NCBI GenBank assembly: GCA_023231005.1
Contig: JALNWG010000023.1
Coordinates: 1 to 48,842 of the forward strand
Direction: 5' to 3'
Length of the DNA: 48,842 bases
Origin: Bacteroidales bacterium
GTDB taxonomy: Bacteria; Bacteroidota; Bacteroidia; Bacteroidales; FEN-979
Part shown: positions 1-8,617 of the stretch, in pieces
Position numbering within the stretch: the stretch's first letter is position 1
Layout of the letters: every line of letters starts with the position of its first letter
Made by a program: the position numbers and the translations under genes
Notes under the pieces: generated by a model
The model's database searches: none
Told to the model about the DNA's origin: nothing
Seen by the model: the letters and a program-made list of their open reading frames with translations, nothing else

Positions 1-807
1 ATCGGCATGAAAGCTGCAGTTGAACCATTTCTCCAGCCCGGCGATAAACTCGCTCACTTTGACCTTAGGAACGAACCGGCAGTAAAAGAGCTGCTGCAGT
101 CCGAACAAAACTTCGCTGATGTTTACCGAATGGTATATGACCAGGCGGGAAAGCTCGGTACTGGAAGTAAAAAATTCATCTTCGAGCCTGTAGCCGAAGA
201 TTTCAGCCAGCTTATTCAGGACATATTTCAGGTAAAGGAAAGGTACAAGGATCGTTCGCTGGGTGCCATCCGTAGTGGTTTTATGCAGCAATCCATCCGG
301 GAAAACGTAATTATAGGCCATCAACTCCGGGTTGGTGGCTGGCGGGTCGTAATAATCCAGGTTGCCGATCTTCGGCATGGAGAAATCGACCTCCGGATAA
401 AAATGGGTCAGTGACCAGTTGAATTCCCCAAAGGTGCAGTTCTTCATTACATCCGATGGACCAACGTATGTTCTCAATCCAGTTTTTATTGTTGGAAGAA
501 GATTCCTGGTCAGTGAAACTTCTTCGAAAAGGAAATCAAGGGTTTCGCATAAGAAATATGTATCCTCCGGATGAAGGTGTTTTTTGATTTTTGGGGTAAT
601 CGAAATGAAATTGAAAAGCGCTCTGAGTTTAAAATCAATCATGGTAAGCTGTCCACTTTCAAAGAATATCAGCTTTCCCCCGAGTTTATGTGACCGGACG
701 ATCCCGGCCTTGCTCCATTTATGGAGAGCTGGCCGGCTTACACCAAGCATTTTGCAGACAAAGTTGACTGTAACAGGTTTTTCAATTGTAGATTTTTCGT
801 TCACCAT
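1..807 (-). CDS. Partial gene with N-terminal MerR/excisionase-type HTH, function unknown
   Basis: An open frame of 269 codons runs from an ATG at 807 to the left edge without a stop, so the C-terminus is missing. Residues about 11-50 (VTVNFVCKMLGVSRPALHKW and following) look like a helix-turn-helix of the excisionase/MerR type: a helix, then a recognition helix ending in W, then basic residues. The rest is rich in aromatic residues (for example FYPEVDFSMPKIGNLDYYDP) and I do not recognise it. Forward-strand frames over the same DNA have poorer codon logic and are shadows. A role in a mobile element is possible because HTH_17-type domains are common there, but nothing else here supports it. 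Confidence 0.6.
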   Translation of the reverse strand, partial: MVNEKSTIEKPVTVNFVCKMLGVSRPALHKWSKAGIVRSHKLGGKLIFFESGQLTMIDFKLRALFNFISITPKIKKHLHPEDTYFLCETLDFLFEEVSLTRNLLPTIKTGLRTYVGPSDVMKNCTFGEFNWSLTHFYPEVDFSMPKIGNLDYYDPPATNPELMAYNYVFPDGLLHKTTTDGTQRTILVPFLYLKYVLNKLAEIFGYRLEDEFFTSSTELSRLVIYHSVNISEVLFGLQQLFYCRFVPKVKVSEFIAGLEKWFNCSFHAD

Positions 808-1024
808 GATTGTTAAATTTTACAGCGGCGAAAGTATATAACAAAGCGTTAACGAAAAATTTTATTTGCCAACAACTAACTGATTTGTAAACTGTTATTT
901 AACTAAATGAAAACTAAACGTAAACTACCCGGAGACCAAAACACGGCTGGCGAAACGGTTAGAAAATCTGTTTAGAATCGAAAAAAATTGCGGCAATGAA
1001 TTACCAGTCTTCATAAATTTCTAC

Positions 1025-1067
1025 TTTACTCAATGTATTGAGATAATTTACTCAATGTATTGAGATA
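1025..1067. promoter_or_regulatory. Tandem palindromic operator (two copies)
   Basis: A 21-bp direct repeat lies at 1025-1045 and 1047-1067, offset by 22 bp (about two helical turns). Each copy contains the perfect palindrome CTCAAT-GT-ATTGAG (1029-1042 and 1051-1064). It abuts a -7 element at 1073-1080 and sits 30 bp upstream of the ATPase ATG, as expected for cooperative binding of a dimeric repressor. The regulator is not identifiable here; the leftward HTH protein is one candidate. Confidence 0.6.
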
Positions 1068-1072
1068 TTTAT

Positions 1073-1080
1073 TATTTTTG
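1073..1080 (+). promoter_or_regulatory. Bacteroidetes -7 promoter element
   Basis: TATTTTTG matches TAnnTTTG and lies 16 bp before the ATPase start codon, so the mRNA leader would be very short. No TTG at the ideal -33 distance is seen; the operator occupies that zone. Confidence 0.45.
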
Positions 1081-1096
1081 TAGAAAAGATAAACAG

Positions 1097-2287
1097 ATGT
1101 ATAAACGATCATATTATGAGATAATCAAACAGAGACTTGGGGCATCAAGGCAATTTCTCCAGGTACTCATGGGACCAAGGCAGGTTGGAAAGACGACTGT
1201 TATCCGTCAGGTACTCGAAGATTACCCTTATCCCTGGCATTATGCATCGGCAGATGATGCCACATCGATGCTGTGGTTAAGCCAACAATGGGAAACTATC
1301 CGGATCAAACTGACAGCATCCGAGGCAAAGGAGGCTTTGTTGGTGGTTGATGAGATCCAGAAAATAGCGGATTGGAGTAACCAGGTAAAAATCCACTGGG
1401 ACAAGGATACTTTTGATAAAATCCCGGTAAAAGTCATCCTCCTTGGTTCGTCTCAGCTTCTGATTCAGAAAGGATTGAGTGAATCCCTTGCCGGAAGGTT
1501 CGAGGTCCTCTATCTGCCTCATTGGTCCTACAAGGAAATGAAAGATGCATTCAAATTTACCATGGATGATTTTATCTGGTTTGGAGGATATCCCGGTTCA
1601 TCATCCCTCATTGTTGATGAACAGCGCTGGAAAGATTATATCCGGAATTCATTGATTGAAACCACGCTTATGCGTGATATTCTATTGCTGGCTAGAATTG
1701 ATAAACCGATCCTGCTCAGGAATTTGTTCGAACTAGCATGTTCCTGGTCAGGACAAATTCTTTCTTTAAACAAGATGGTCGGCCAGCTACAGGACGCCGG
1801 TAACACTACCACCCTTGCTAACTATTTACATCTGCTGAAAGGTGCCGGACTTGTCGCCGGATTGGAAAAATTTACACCGAATATGATTCGCCAGCGTTCA
1901 TCCAGTCCGAAGCTACAGGTTTTCAACACAGCGCTAATGACCGCCCTGAGTCCCCTTACCATGGATGAGACCAGAAAACAGCCTGAGATTTGGGGAAGAT
2001 GGTTTGAGTCTGCCATCGGTGCACATCTTCTCAACCATTCTTTAACGGATGGTTTCAATCTTTATTACTGGAGAGAAGGAAACCATGAAGTCGATTTCAT
2101 TCTTCAAAAAGGAAAGAAAATCATAGCACTGGAAGTGAAAAGCGGGAAAGTGCGGTCAACAACAGGGATGGAGGAATTCACAAAAAAATACAAAACGGCA
2201 AAAGTCATCCTTGTTGGCGGGGACGGAATATCTGCTGAACAATTCCTGATGATCTCACCAGCCATACTCTTTGACAGCCTTAAGTAA
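1097..2287 (+). CDS. AAA ATPase with C-terminal DUF4143 domain
   Basis: 396 residues. The N-terminal AAA_14-type ATPase has Walker A GPRQVGKTT at residues 26-34 and a Walker B-like LLVVDEIQKI. The C-terminal DUF4143 part carries the PD-(D/E)XK-like signature YYWREGNHEVDFIL followed by IALEVKSGK near residue 350. Length is typical for the family (about 380-400). Members are widespread in Bacteroidota and archaea, often in accessory regions; their biological role is poorly defined. A second member starts at 2867 and a decayed third copy lies near 4247, which suggests local turnover of this family. The tandem operator just upstream suggests repression of this copy. Family assignment is firm; function is not. 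Confidence 0.85.
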   Translation: MYKRSYYEIIKQRLGASRQFLQVLMGPRQVGKTTVIRQVLEDYPYPWHYASADDATSMLWLSQQWETIRIKLTASEAKEALLVVDEIQKIADWSNQVKIHWDKDTFDKIPVKVILLGSSQLLIQKGLSESLAGRFEVLYLPHWSYKEMKDAFKFTMDDFIWFGGYPGSSSLIVDEQRWKDYIRNSLIETTLMRDILLLARIDKPILLRNLFELACSWSGQILSLNKMVGQLQDAGNTTTLANYLHLLKGAGLVAGLEKFTPNMIRQRSSSPKLQVFNTALMTALSPLTMDETRKQPEIWGRWFESAIGAHLLNHSLTDGFNLYYWREGNHEVDFILQKGKKIIALEVKSGKVRSTTGMEEFTKKYKTAKVILVGGDGISAEQFLMISPAILFDSLK

Positions 2288-2528
2288 AGAATTCCCTTAG
2301 CCTTTACAAAGGTCAGTGATCAGTAATTGAAAAATCGCTTGAAAACGATAGGTTCGAATCCCTTTGCGATCCGAACCCAGTATCCCTTTTTCGGGGTTAA
2401 ATATGTTGCCTAACGCCCCGCCTAATGAAAATTGTCTAACGCTATAACTTAGGTCATTAGTCGCTTTCAGAATGTGCTGTTGAATCCCAGGCGGATCATG
2501 GAAGGCCAATTGACAGTCAGGCCGATAC

Positions 2529-2560
2529 AACAGAAACCAGCGGAAACGCTGGTTTCTGTT
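2529..2560. terminator. Strong 14-bp hairpin with GAAA tetraloop
   Basis: The perfect inverted repeat AACAGAAACCAGCG (2529-2542) and its complement (2547-2560) enclose the loop GAAA. No long T-run follows on either strand, although the stem's own 3' arm is T-rich on the + strand. It could terminate the upstream ATPase transcript 240 bp after its stop codon, in the way Bacteroidetes terminators often use perfect stems. Confidence 0.5.
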
Positions 2561-2833
2561 ATCTCCTGTTTACAACCGTTTACAGCCGGTTAATAAGTTT
2601 TGTGATCATAACCCTCAAAAAACACAAATCTGATACCGACAATGCACCTCGCACATTTCACATCGCAATTTTGTTTTTTGGGATTTTACATTTCGCCCTT
2701 TCCGCCGGTGCAAAGGAAAATTCTTTCCCGGAGTCGTTTTACCTTTCTTTTCTAAAGTGGTTTAAGCAAATTACCCTTGTATTTCTATAGAGATAGATAA
2801 GAAAATCAGTATCCCGATTTCAATGTTTTTATG

Positions 2834-2841
2834 TATTTTTG
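2834..2841 (+). promoter_or_regulatory. Bacteroidetes -7 promoter element
   Basis: TATTTTTG matches TAnnTTTG, 25 bp upstream of the second ATPase ATG at 2867. A 7-bp inverted repeat (TGTAATT/AATTACA) directly follows it and may be an operator or a leader hairpin. Confidence 0.45.
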
Positions 2842-2866
2842 TAATTGAAAATTAAAATTACATAAA

Positions 2867-4033
2867 ATGATACCAAGGAAATTATCCGCCGCCATCCTGA
2901 AATTTGCAAAAAAATATCCGGTTGTTTCTGTGACCGGCCCCCGTCAGTCGGGCAAAACAACACTGATCAGATCGCTTTTTCCAAAGCACAAATACCTATC
3001 TCTGGAAAATCCGGAAACAAGGAGCCGTGCTCTTAATGATCCTAAAAGTATTTTTGACCGGAAGGATCAATTGCTGATCCTGGATGAAATTCAGCATGTT
3101 CCAGAATTATTATCCTATATACAGGTTATCTCAGATGAACAAAAAATACACGGACAATTTATACTGACCGGTTCCCAGAGCTTGTTACTCAGTGAAAAGA
3201 TATCCCAGACACTGGCCGGAAGAACGGCTATATTGAAACTCCTCCCCTTCAGTCTGAATGAAATTGAAAAGCTGAAACAGGTAAAGGATTTCTCTTACGA
3301 GGACTTTATCTTTAAGGGATTTTTCCCAAGAACCTATGATCAACATATCTCACCAGAAGAATTTTATCCATTCTACCTGGAGACTTATGTTCAAAGAGAT
3401 GTGCGGGAAATCCAGAATGTCAGGGATCTTAACACCTTTACCAATTTTGTAAGGTTATGTGCAGGACGTACAGGCCAGTTGATTGATTATTCTTCCCTGG
3501 CCAAGGATACAGGTGTCAGCGTCAGCACGATTAAAGGATGGATTTCAATCCTGGAAGCAGGTTACATCATTTTTCAATTGTATCCCTACTACAAGAATTA
3601 TGGAAAAAGAGTAATCAAATCGCCCAAAATCTATTTCACCGATCCGGGACTGGCTTCATATCTTCTGGGAATAAAAAGCGCTGAACAGTTGAAAACGCAT
3701 TACCTGAAGGGAGCTCTGTTTGAAAACCTGGTCATTCTTGAATTACTGAAACAGAGATTTAACAATGGAGTCCCTCAGGATATCTGGTTCTTTCGCGACA
3801 GCAATCACAATGAAGTGGATGTCGTAGCAGAAAATGAGTTGCTGCAATGGATAGAAATAAAGTCAGCAAGAACTTTTTCACCAGATTTCATCAACACATT
3901 CCGTTTTCTTGATAAAAACGAGGATGCAGCGAAGGATAATAAGTCGATTATATATGGCGGCGATGACACTTTCATGCATAAAGGATTCAAAATTGTATCA
4001 TGGAGAGATCTTCAAAAGTTTGAAAGGTGGTGA
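2867..4033 (+). CDS. AAA ATPase with C-terminal DUF4143 domain, second copy
   Basis: 388 residues. Walker A is GPRQSGKTT at residues 24-32 and Walker B is LLILDEIQHVPEL. A middle segment around residues 205-235 (SLAKDTGVSVSTIKGWISIL) reads like the winged-helix part common in this family. The C-terminal nuclease-like motif is WFFRDSNHNEVDVV...WIEIKSA. It is a paralogue rather than a recent duplicate of the gene at 1097, since the two proteins align only in motifs. Part of its N-terminal coding region recurs in degraded form at 4247-4305. Own promoter at 2834. Function unknown beyond the family. Confidence 0.85.
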   Translation: MIPRKLSAAILKFAKKYPVVSVTGPRQSGKTTLIRSLFPKHKYLSLENPETRSRALNDPKSIFDRKDQLLILDEIQHVPELLSYIQVISDEQKIHGQFILTGSQSLLLSEKISQTLAGRTAILKLLPFSLNEIEKLKQVKDFSYEDFIFKGFFPRTYDQHISPEEFYPFYLETYVQRDVREIQNVRDLNTFTNFVRLCAGRTGQLIDYSSLAKDTGVSVSTIKGWISILEAGYIIFQLYPYYKNYGKRVIKSPKIYFTDPGLASYLLGIKSAEQLKTHYLKGALFENLVILELLKQRFNNGVPQDIWFFRDSNHNEVDVVAENELLQWIEIKSARTFSPDFINTFRFLDKNEDAAKDNKSIIYGGDDTFMHKGFKIVSWRDLQKFERW

Positions 4034-4121
4034 TCCAGGATTTTATAACACCCTTTTTGCTGTTCCTTCCTCCATGGACGTTTTTACATTTTCCGCGCTG
4101 ATCTGCATTTTGAATAAGGGT

Positions 4122-4231
4122 TGTTCAATGCTTGTTCAATGCTTGTTCAATGGTTGTTCAGACGTTGTATAAGGAGTGTATAAGGAGTGTTCAAGGAGTG
4201 TTCAATCGTTGTATAATGGTTGTTCAATGAA
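4122..4231. repeat. 11-bp tandem repeat array, ten units
   Basis: Ten contiguous 11-bp units fill 4122-4231 without a gap. The first two are TGTTCAATGCT; others are variants such as TGTTCAATGGT, TGTATAAGGAG and TGTTCAAGGAG. Each begins TGT and position 7 is usually A. As 11 is not a multiple of three, it does not encode a periodic protein in one frame over a single unit. The array lies between the second ATPase and the convergent nhaD gene. Confidence 0.9.
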
Positions 4232-4246
4232 ACAACAATCCTGGCC

Positions 4247-4305
4247 AATCCGGAAACAACAATCAGAGCTTAATGATCCTAAGGGTATTTTTGACAGGAA
4301 AACCG
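4247..4305 (+). pseudogene. Decayed fragment of an AAA/DUF4143 ATPase gene
   Basis: This stretch aligns with 3008-3068 inside the second ATPase: both contain AATCCGGAAACAA, TTAATGATCCTAA and GTATTTTTGAC. The encoded match is NPET...LNDPK.IFDRK. A 2-bp deletion relative to the intact gene breaks the frame, and similarity fades after about 4305. It is best read as the remnant of a further family member, or of a partial duplication, stranded next to the 11-bp array. Confidence 0.65.
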
Positions 4306-4322
4306 ATCATTCATACTGTTTA

Positions 4323-5672
4323 TCATCCGTGAAATACCAGTACGCTAAGGCCCCAGTATACGATGGCACCTGACAGATAGCCAATCAATGCCCACAAGGA
4401 GATCTTCTTCAAATACCAAATGAAATCAATCTTTTCCATGCCCATCACGGCAACGCCGGCAGCCGAGCCGATGATGAGAATGCTACCTCCCGTTCCGGCA
4501 CAATAGGCTAACATTTCCCAAAAATAATGGTCGGTAACAAACGCATTTTTATACATTCCCATGGCACCGGCAACAAGGGGAACATTATCAACAATGGATG
4601 AAAAAAGTCCGATGATCACGTTGATCACATAAAGATTACCTACATGTTGGTCGAGGATTTTGGCCAGAAGGTCAAGATGCCCGACTGTTTGTAAGGCGGC
4701 AACAGCAAGTAGAATACCAAGGAAGAAGAGAATGCTGGGCGTATCAATCCTCCTAAGCACACTGGCTACCGTCACTTTGGAACGATATTCTTCATTTTTC
4801 GATTTATGCATGATTTCGGTCACGATCCAGAGAATGCTGAGACCTAAAAGGATGCCGATATATGGAGGAAGATGAGTAATGGTCTTGAATACCGGAACAA
4901 ATAAGAGTAAACCAATACCCAGATAAAAAACCAGATTTCTTTCAAAGGTTGAAGTTGGATTTTGACTGTGTTCAACTACCTTCTGCGGGACCTTCTGGAT
5001 ATTTCCTTTCATCGAGAGGGAAATCAGAACCAGCGGAACAACCATGGAAATAGCACTTGGAATGATGGTTTTTATTATGATGTTCATGGTAGTAATGTGC
5101 CCACCAATCCAGAGCATGATGGTGGTAACATCGCCAATCGGGCTGAAAGCTCCTCCACTGTTGGCGGCTATGATCACCATACCGGCATAGAACCAGCGTT
5201 CTTTTTTATCGCCTACCAACTTCCGTAAAAGAGCAACCATTACGATTGCAGTAGTGAGATTATCCAATACTGCCGAAAGAAAAAATGTAATGATGCTGAT
5301 CACCCAAAGCAGTTTAACTTTATTGGTCGTGGTAATTCTATCGGTTATGATCCGAAAACCTTCATGAGAATCGACCAGTTCAACAATGGTCATGGCACCC
5401 ATCAGGAAAAAGATGATCTCTGATATTTCACCCAGATGTTCCAGCAAGGCATGATGTGAGAGCCAGTCGAAAAAATTTCCATCCGGATTTTTCAGCAGGT
5501 ACTCCCGGAATGGAAGAGTATTGACTAATATTTGTTCTCCGCCAATGACGAATAAAACCCACAAAGTTACTGCGAGCAACAGAGCCGTAGCCGATTTGTT
5601 GATTTTGAGTGGATGTTCGAGGGCAATGGCGGCATAACCAACGATAAATACAACGATCATCAAAGTAAACAT
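4323..5672 (-). CDS. nhaD: NhaD-type Na+/H+ antiporter
   Basis: 449 residues, nearly all hydrophobic helices (about 11-13 predicted by eye), matching the ion-transporter superfamily members of NhaD type. Characteristic segments include LDNLTTAIVMVALLRKL near residue 136, NSGGAFSPIGDVTTIMLWI near 171, and SSIVDNVPLVAGAMGMY with GTGGSILIIGSAAGVAVMG near the C-terminus. These paired Asn/Asp/Gly-rich hairpins bind the cation in this superfamily. NhaD proteins expel Na+ (and Li+) in exchange for protons, which suits a marine or alkaline habitat. It appears to be a single-gene unit, flanked by a 157-bp spacer upstream. Confidence 0.88.
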   Translation of the reverse strand: MFTLMIVVFIVGYAAIALEHPLKINKSATALLLAVTLWVLFVIGGEQILVNTLPFREYLLKNPDGNFFDWLSHHALLEHLGEISEIIFFLMGAMTIVELVDSHEGFRIITDRITTTNKVKLLWVISIITFFLSAVLDNLTTAIVMVALLRKLVGDKKERWFYAGMVIIAANSGGAFSPIGDVTTIMLWIGGHITTMNIIIKTIIPSAISMVVPLVLISLSMKGNIQKVPQKVVEHSQNPTSTFERNLVFYLGIGLLLFVPVFKTITHLPPYIGILLGLSILWIVTEIMHKSKNEEYRSKVTVASVLRRIDTPSILFFLGILLAVAALQTVGHLDLLAKILDQHVGNLYVINVIIGLFSSIVDNVPLVAGAMGMYKNAFVTDHYFWEMLAYCAGTGGSILIIGSAAGVAVMGMEKIDFIWYLKKISLWALIGYLSGAIVYWGLSVLVFHG

Positions 5673-5829
5673 ACAACAGTATTTTAGTCAGGACAATTCG
5701 CCAACCCAAAAATCGCTTAAAAAACAATACCATTTTCACGACTGAGATGAAAAATCACCCCAACTTATATTTCTTGTTAACTTAAACTTTCCGCAACCAG
5801 GATTATACGTTCAGGTAAAAATTTTAAAC

Positions 5830-7020
5830 CTATTTGCGGTCAGGTTGTTTGGTTCTTCTTGGCTTTACCGAGTCAGGCCAGATTCTCAATTGTTTGTTGA
5901 TTGCACTGATTGTTTGAGGATCATTTTTAAGATACCAGTTCAAAGGTTGCTGAGTAGTGGTTATATCGTTGGAGTAATGGAAAAAGACGATTGATTTAAT
6001 TCCCGGATATTTCCAGGGTAACATTTTTAATGCCTCAGAAAACCACCGGCTCCGATCCCCTCCAACACTCAATGATCCGAATTCGGTAATCATAATCGGT
6101 TTATTGAATTTCATTAATTCGTGATATGGTTTACCGACAATATCATCGAATGTCCACCATTGACTCCAGGAGGCAACAGTTCCATAATTGAGCGCACTGA
6201 TTCCCACATAATCGACATACTTATCTCCAGGATAATAAGCATCGAACCAACCATACGCTGGATGTGGGGACCATACCCATATAATGTTTATAGCTCCAAC
6301 GGCTTTAAAAACATTAAAGATATGTTTCCAAGCAGCAATAAAATCGTTTGCTTTATTATTTTGTGGTCCCCATGGATACCGATACGGGTCATTCATCTCA
6401 TGACCAACACGAAGAATAATCAAGCTATTAAATTGTTTGGCATCGTTTGCCCACTGGCGGATATAGGGATCATACAATCCTTTTGCAACATCCGCCAACC
6501 CTCCTTTATCTCTATATTCCGGTTTCTTCAGGTTTGGATAATCCTCAATGGAAAAATCAGTTAGCCAAGGTTCCCAGGTAATCACAGGGATAGACCCCAT
6601 TTCCAGAATCGCTTTTACTTGAATACTGGGAAATTTTTCTTCCTCTTTGCTCCCCCATGCAGTATAAATATGGATGAGGGAAAAGGTGGTTTTTAATGAA
6701 TCTTCAAAATCGATGATATTTTTAAACGACTCTTTCGATTCGTTGTCAAACGTTCCCAGCAAGATTACTTTTTGCTTCAACAAACTATCCCGGTTTAAAC
6801 GACATTCGGCAAACCATTTTAGTTTGTCTGCCCGCTTACCTTTTCTTTGGCTGACAATGTGATTTGATTCCATGTTGGAAACAAGAGAGCTGGCTTTAGA
6901 AAAAATTCCTTCAAGAGGGCCCTTTGATTTTCCTCCGATAAAGGAGAGGATCAAAATAAAACCAATGGCAAATCCAAGGACACCAAAAGTAGACAGAATA
7001 CGATGCGATTTTTTAATCAT
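5830..7020 (-). CDS. Membrane-anchored GH26-like glycoside hydrolase of polysaccharide operon
   Basis: 396 residues. One hydrophobic segment at about 10-30 anchors the protein in the inner membrane, with the catalytic part outside. The (beta/alpha)8 fold is of the GH26 (beta-mannanase-like) type. The likely acid/base is E208 in RVGHEMND and the likely nucleophile is E313 in ITEFG; WVWSP near 248-252 also fits the family. Its start overlaps the end of the GT2 synthase gene by 8 bp, so the two are translationally coupled. Synthase-dependent polysaccharide systems commonly include a periplasmic hydrolase that trims the product (BcsZ, PelA, PslG); this enzyme probably plays that role. The actual polymer is unknown. 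Confidence 0.75.
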   Translation of the reverse strand: MIKKSHRILSTFGVLGFAIGFILILSFIGGKSKGPLEGIFSKASSLVSNMESNHIVSQRKGKRADKLKWFAECRLNRDSLLKQKVILLGTFDNESKESFKNIIDFEDSLKTTFSLIHIYTAWGSKEEEKFPSIQVKAILEMGSIPVITWEPWLTDFSIEDYPNLKKPEYRDKGGLADVAKGLYDPYIRQWANDAKQFNSLIILRVGHEMNDPYRYPWGPQNNKANDFIAAWKHIFNVFKAVGAINIIWVWSPHPAYGWFDAYYPGDKYVDYVGISALNYGTVASWSQWWTFDDIVGKPYHELMKFNKPIMITEFGSLSVGGDRSRWFSEALKMLPWKYPGIKSIVFFHYSNDITTTQQPLNWYLKNDPQTISAINKQLRIWPDSVKPRRTKQPDRK

Positions 7021-8617
7021 GCTTTTTTTTGTTGATTTGATGAAGATCTACCGATTTCCAGGGTTCCTCTTCCTTCAGACGACGACTTTCCAATGCAGCA
7101 TAAATTCCTCCCAAGGTCATCAAAAATGCAATGAAGGCAAAACCCATCATGGCCCATGTCCGCTCTGCCGTGAATACCAAATCACTTTCATTCATGAAAT
7201 ATTTTCGATGAAAAACAACAAGACCAAATGTTAAAATAAAGAGGAAGGCATGAATAAGCAAGGGACGTGCAAATGGAGTAAAATGGCCAATCACCGCTTT
7301 TTTTGCAGTAGGGATATATGGAATCTCTGCATTTACCAAACCAAGCAGAAATCCCAGCAGAAACACAGGCCACGTAGCAAACTTCAGGATCATTCCCCTC
7401 CAGTGAATTCCTTTTTCTATGGCAGGATGACACATCCATCGTTGAACATACAAATAAATGCTGATCGCAATAAAAGCAACGATGGACCCTCGTATAAGAA
7501 ATTCGGCAAACGACATCCTCGCAGGCAGAATTCCTGTTAAAAAGAATAGAAAAGGCAAGATAGAAAAAAAGAATGAAGTGACACCTACCAGATAATAGGT
7601 CCCAATTGCGGAATAGGAAATTTTCTGCCAAAATGTAAGTTTATGGAAGAGTTTTGGCATCTCAACAAATCCGACTTCAAAAACGCCTCTTGCCCACTTG
7701 AGTTGCTGCTTACAAAAAGAGCCGAAATCTTCAGGCACTAATCCACGGCTTACTACAACCGGGTTGTAAATTGATTTCCAGCCTTTGCTATGGATGCGGA
7801 TAGAGGTAATTAAATCTTCCGCCAAACCGATTCCATGCCCTCCTATACTTTCCAAAGCGCTTCTCCGAAAAGTACAATTGGCACCAATAGCGACACTGGA
7901 ACCCAATCTAAATAATCCCATTTGAGTGGGACCATAAAAAGTATATGTTTGTTCTGCAGCTCCTTTTGCAGTAAAAGAACGGTATTGATTATAATATGCT
8001 TGCGAAACCTGTACAAAGCCAACTTTTTCGTCATTAAAGTATCCAAGAGTGTGATCCAGGAATTCAGGAAATGGAATATGATCTGGATCCAGAATCAGAA
8101 TAAAATCCTCGTTGGTCATTTGCAGGGCTTTATTTACCTTACCTGCTTTTGCTCCCGGAATACCCACGAGTTCGAGCCAAATAGCTCCGTTTCGTTCGGC
8201 TACATCCTTAAATGCCAGGTTCTGTGTATCGTCGAGAAGATATGTAGTGTGCGGGTACCGGATATTACGACATGCCTCAAGTGTCTTTTCAAACATCGAA
8301 AGCGGCTCTCCTGGAGAACTGGTTGTGAATATTGCCACTGATAATCCCGAAGGAGGGTCGATATGCTTTGGTTTATCAATAAACAGATAATTGATCCAGA
8401 CCATAATCATCCGAACGAGCCCAAACCAAAAACAAAGTGTAAGTATGATGTATAAATAGATGTTTCCGATGTTTTCGACACGAAACCACCATTCTGCAAA
8501 TTGAGCAATACCAATCATGCCGGCTATGATCAGCACTTGCAAAATAAATTTTTCTTTCCGGGTTGGAGAAACAGATTGGTTAAAATGCCAAAGCGACTTT
8601 TTCTGATCAATTACCAT
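7013..8617 (-). CDS. CesA/BcsA-like family 2 polysaccharide synthase
   Basis: 534 residues. Two N-terminal membrane helices (about 25-45 and 52-78) precede a cytosolic GT2 domain, followed by a cluster of helices from about 325 to 510. Catalytic signatures are all present in order: DD at 129-130, DPDH (DxD) at 177-180, ED at 267-268 and QQLKWARG (QxxRW-type, with K for R) at 304-311. This is the processive inverting synthase layout of cellulose, PNAG and related polymers. No PilZ c-di-GMP-binding domain is seen at the C-terminus, so the enzyme is shorter than BcsA. It overlaps the upstream gene by 11 bp and the downstream hydrolase by 8 bp. Product not predictable from sequence. Confidence 0.82.
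   Translation of the reverse strand: MVIDQKKSLWHFNQSVSPTRKEKFILQVLIIAGMIGIAQFAEWWFRVENIGNIYLYIILTLCFWFGLVRMIMVWINYLFIDKPKHIDPPSGLSVAIFTTSSPGEPLSMFEKTLEACRNIRYPHTTYLLDDTQNLAFKDVAERNGAIWLELVGIPGAKAGKVNKALQMTNEDFILILDPDHIPFPEFLDHTLGYFNDEKVGFVQVSQAYYNQYRSFTAKGAAEQTYTFYGPTQMGLFRLGSSVAIGANCTFRRSALESIGGHGIGLAEDLITSIRIHSKGWKSIYNPVVVSRGLVPEDFGSFCKQQLKWARGVFEVGFVEMPKLFHKLTFWQKISYSAIGTYYLVGVTSFFFSILPFLFFLTGILPARMSFAEFLIRGSIVAFIAISIYLYVQRWMCHPAIEKGIHWRGMILKFATWPVFLLGFLLGLVNAEIPYIPTAKKAVIGHFTPFARPLLIHAFLFILTFGLVVFHRKYFMNESDLVFTAERTWAMMGFAFIAFLMTLGGIYAALESRRLKEEEPWKSVDLHQINKKKHD

Larger units (their letters stand above)
808..1096. other. Intergenic region between divergent genes
   Basis: This AT-rich spacer separates the leftward HTH gene from the rightward ATPase gene. 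No gene or RNA is visible in positions 808-1020. The only structured part is the pair of palindromes and the -7 element at 1025-1080, listed separately. Confidence 0.5.
2288..2866. other. Intergenic region, 579 bp, no convincing gene
   Basis: Short frames on both strands lack family resemblance strong enough to call. The region contains a strong hairpin (2529-2560), a nearby imperfect repeat of GTTTACA, and a -7 element at 2834-2841 serving the next gene. Confidence 0.5.

Noticed and set aside
7..841. Two forward-strand ORFs (7-414 and 584-841)
   Set aside because: The minus strand is open for 269 codons over the same DNA, with an HTH domain at its N-terminus; the forward frames show no domain and are shadows.
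2297..2590. Possible C-terminal remnant of a TonB-dependent receptor (LLNPRRIMEGQLTVRP in a + frame)
   Set aside because: Only about 15 residues resemble receptor ends, stops flank them and a hairpin overlaps; too weak to call.
4122..4231. CRISPR array
   Set aside because: Units are 11 bp and contiguous with no spacers, and no cas gene is in the window.
4176..4373. Forward ORF containing LNDPKGIFDRK
   Set aside because: The match is to a degraded ATPase fragment, and the ORF is assembled from the repeat array, the remnant and antisense nhaD; not a real gene.
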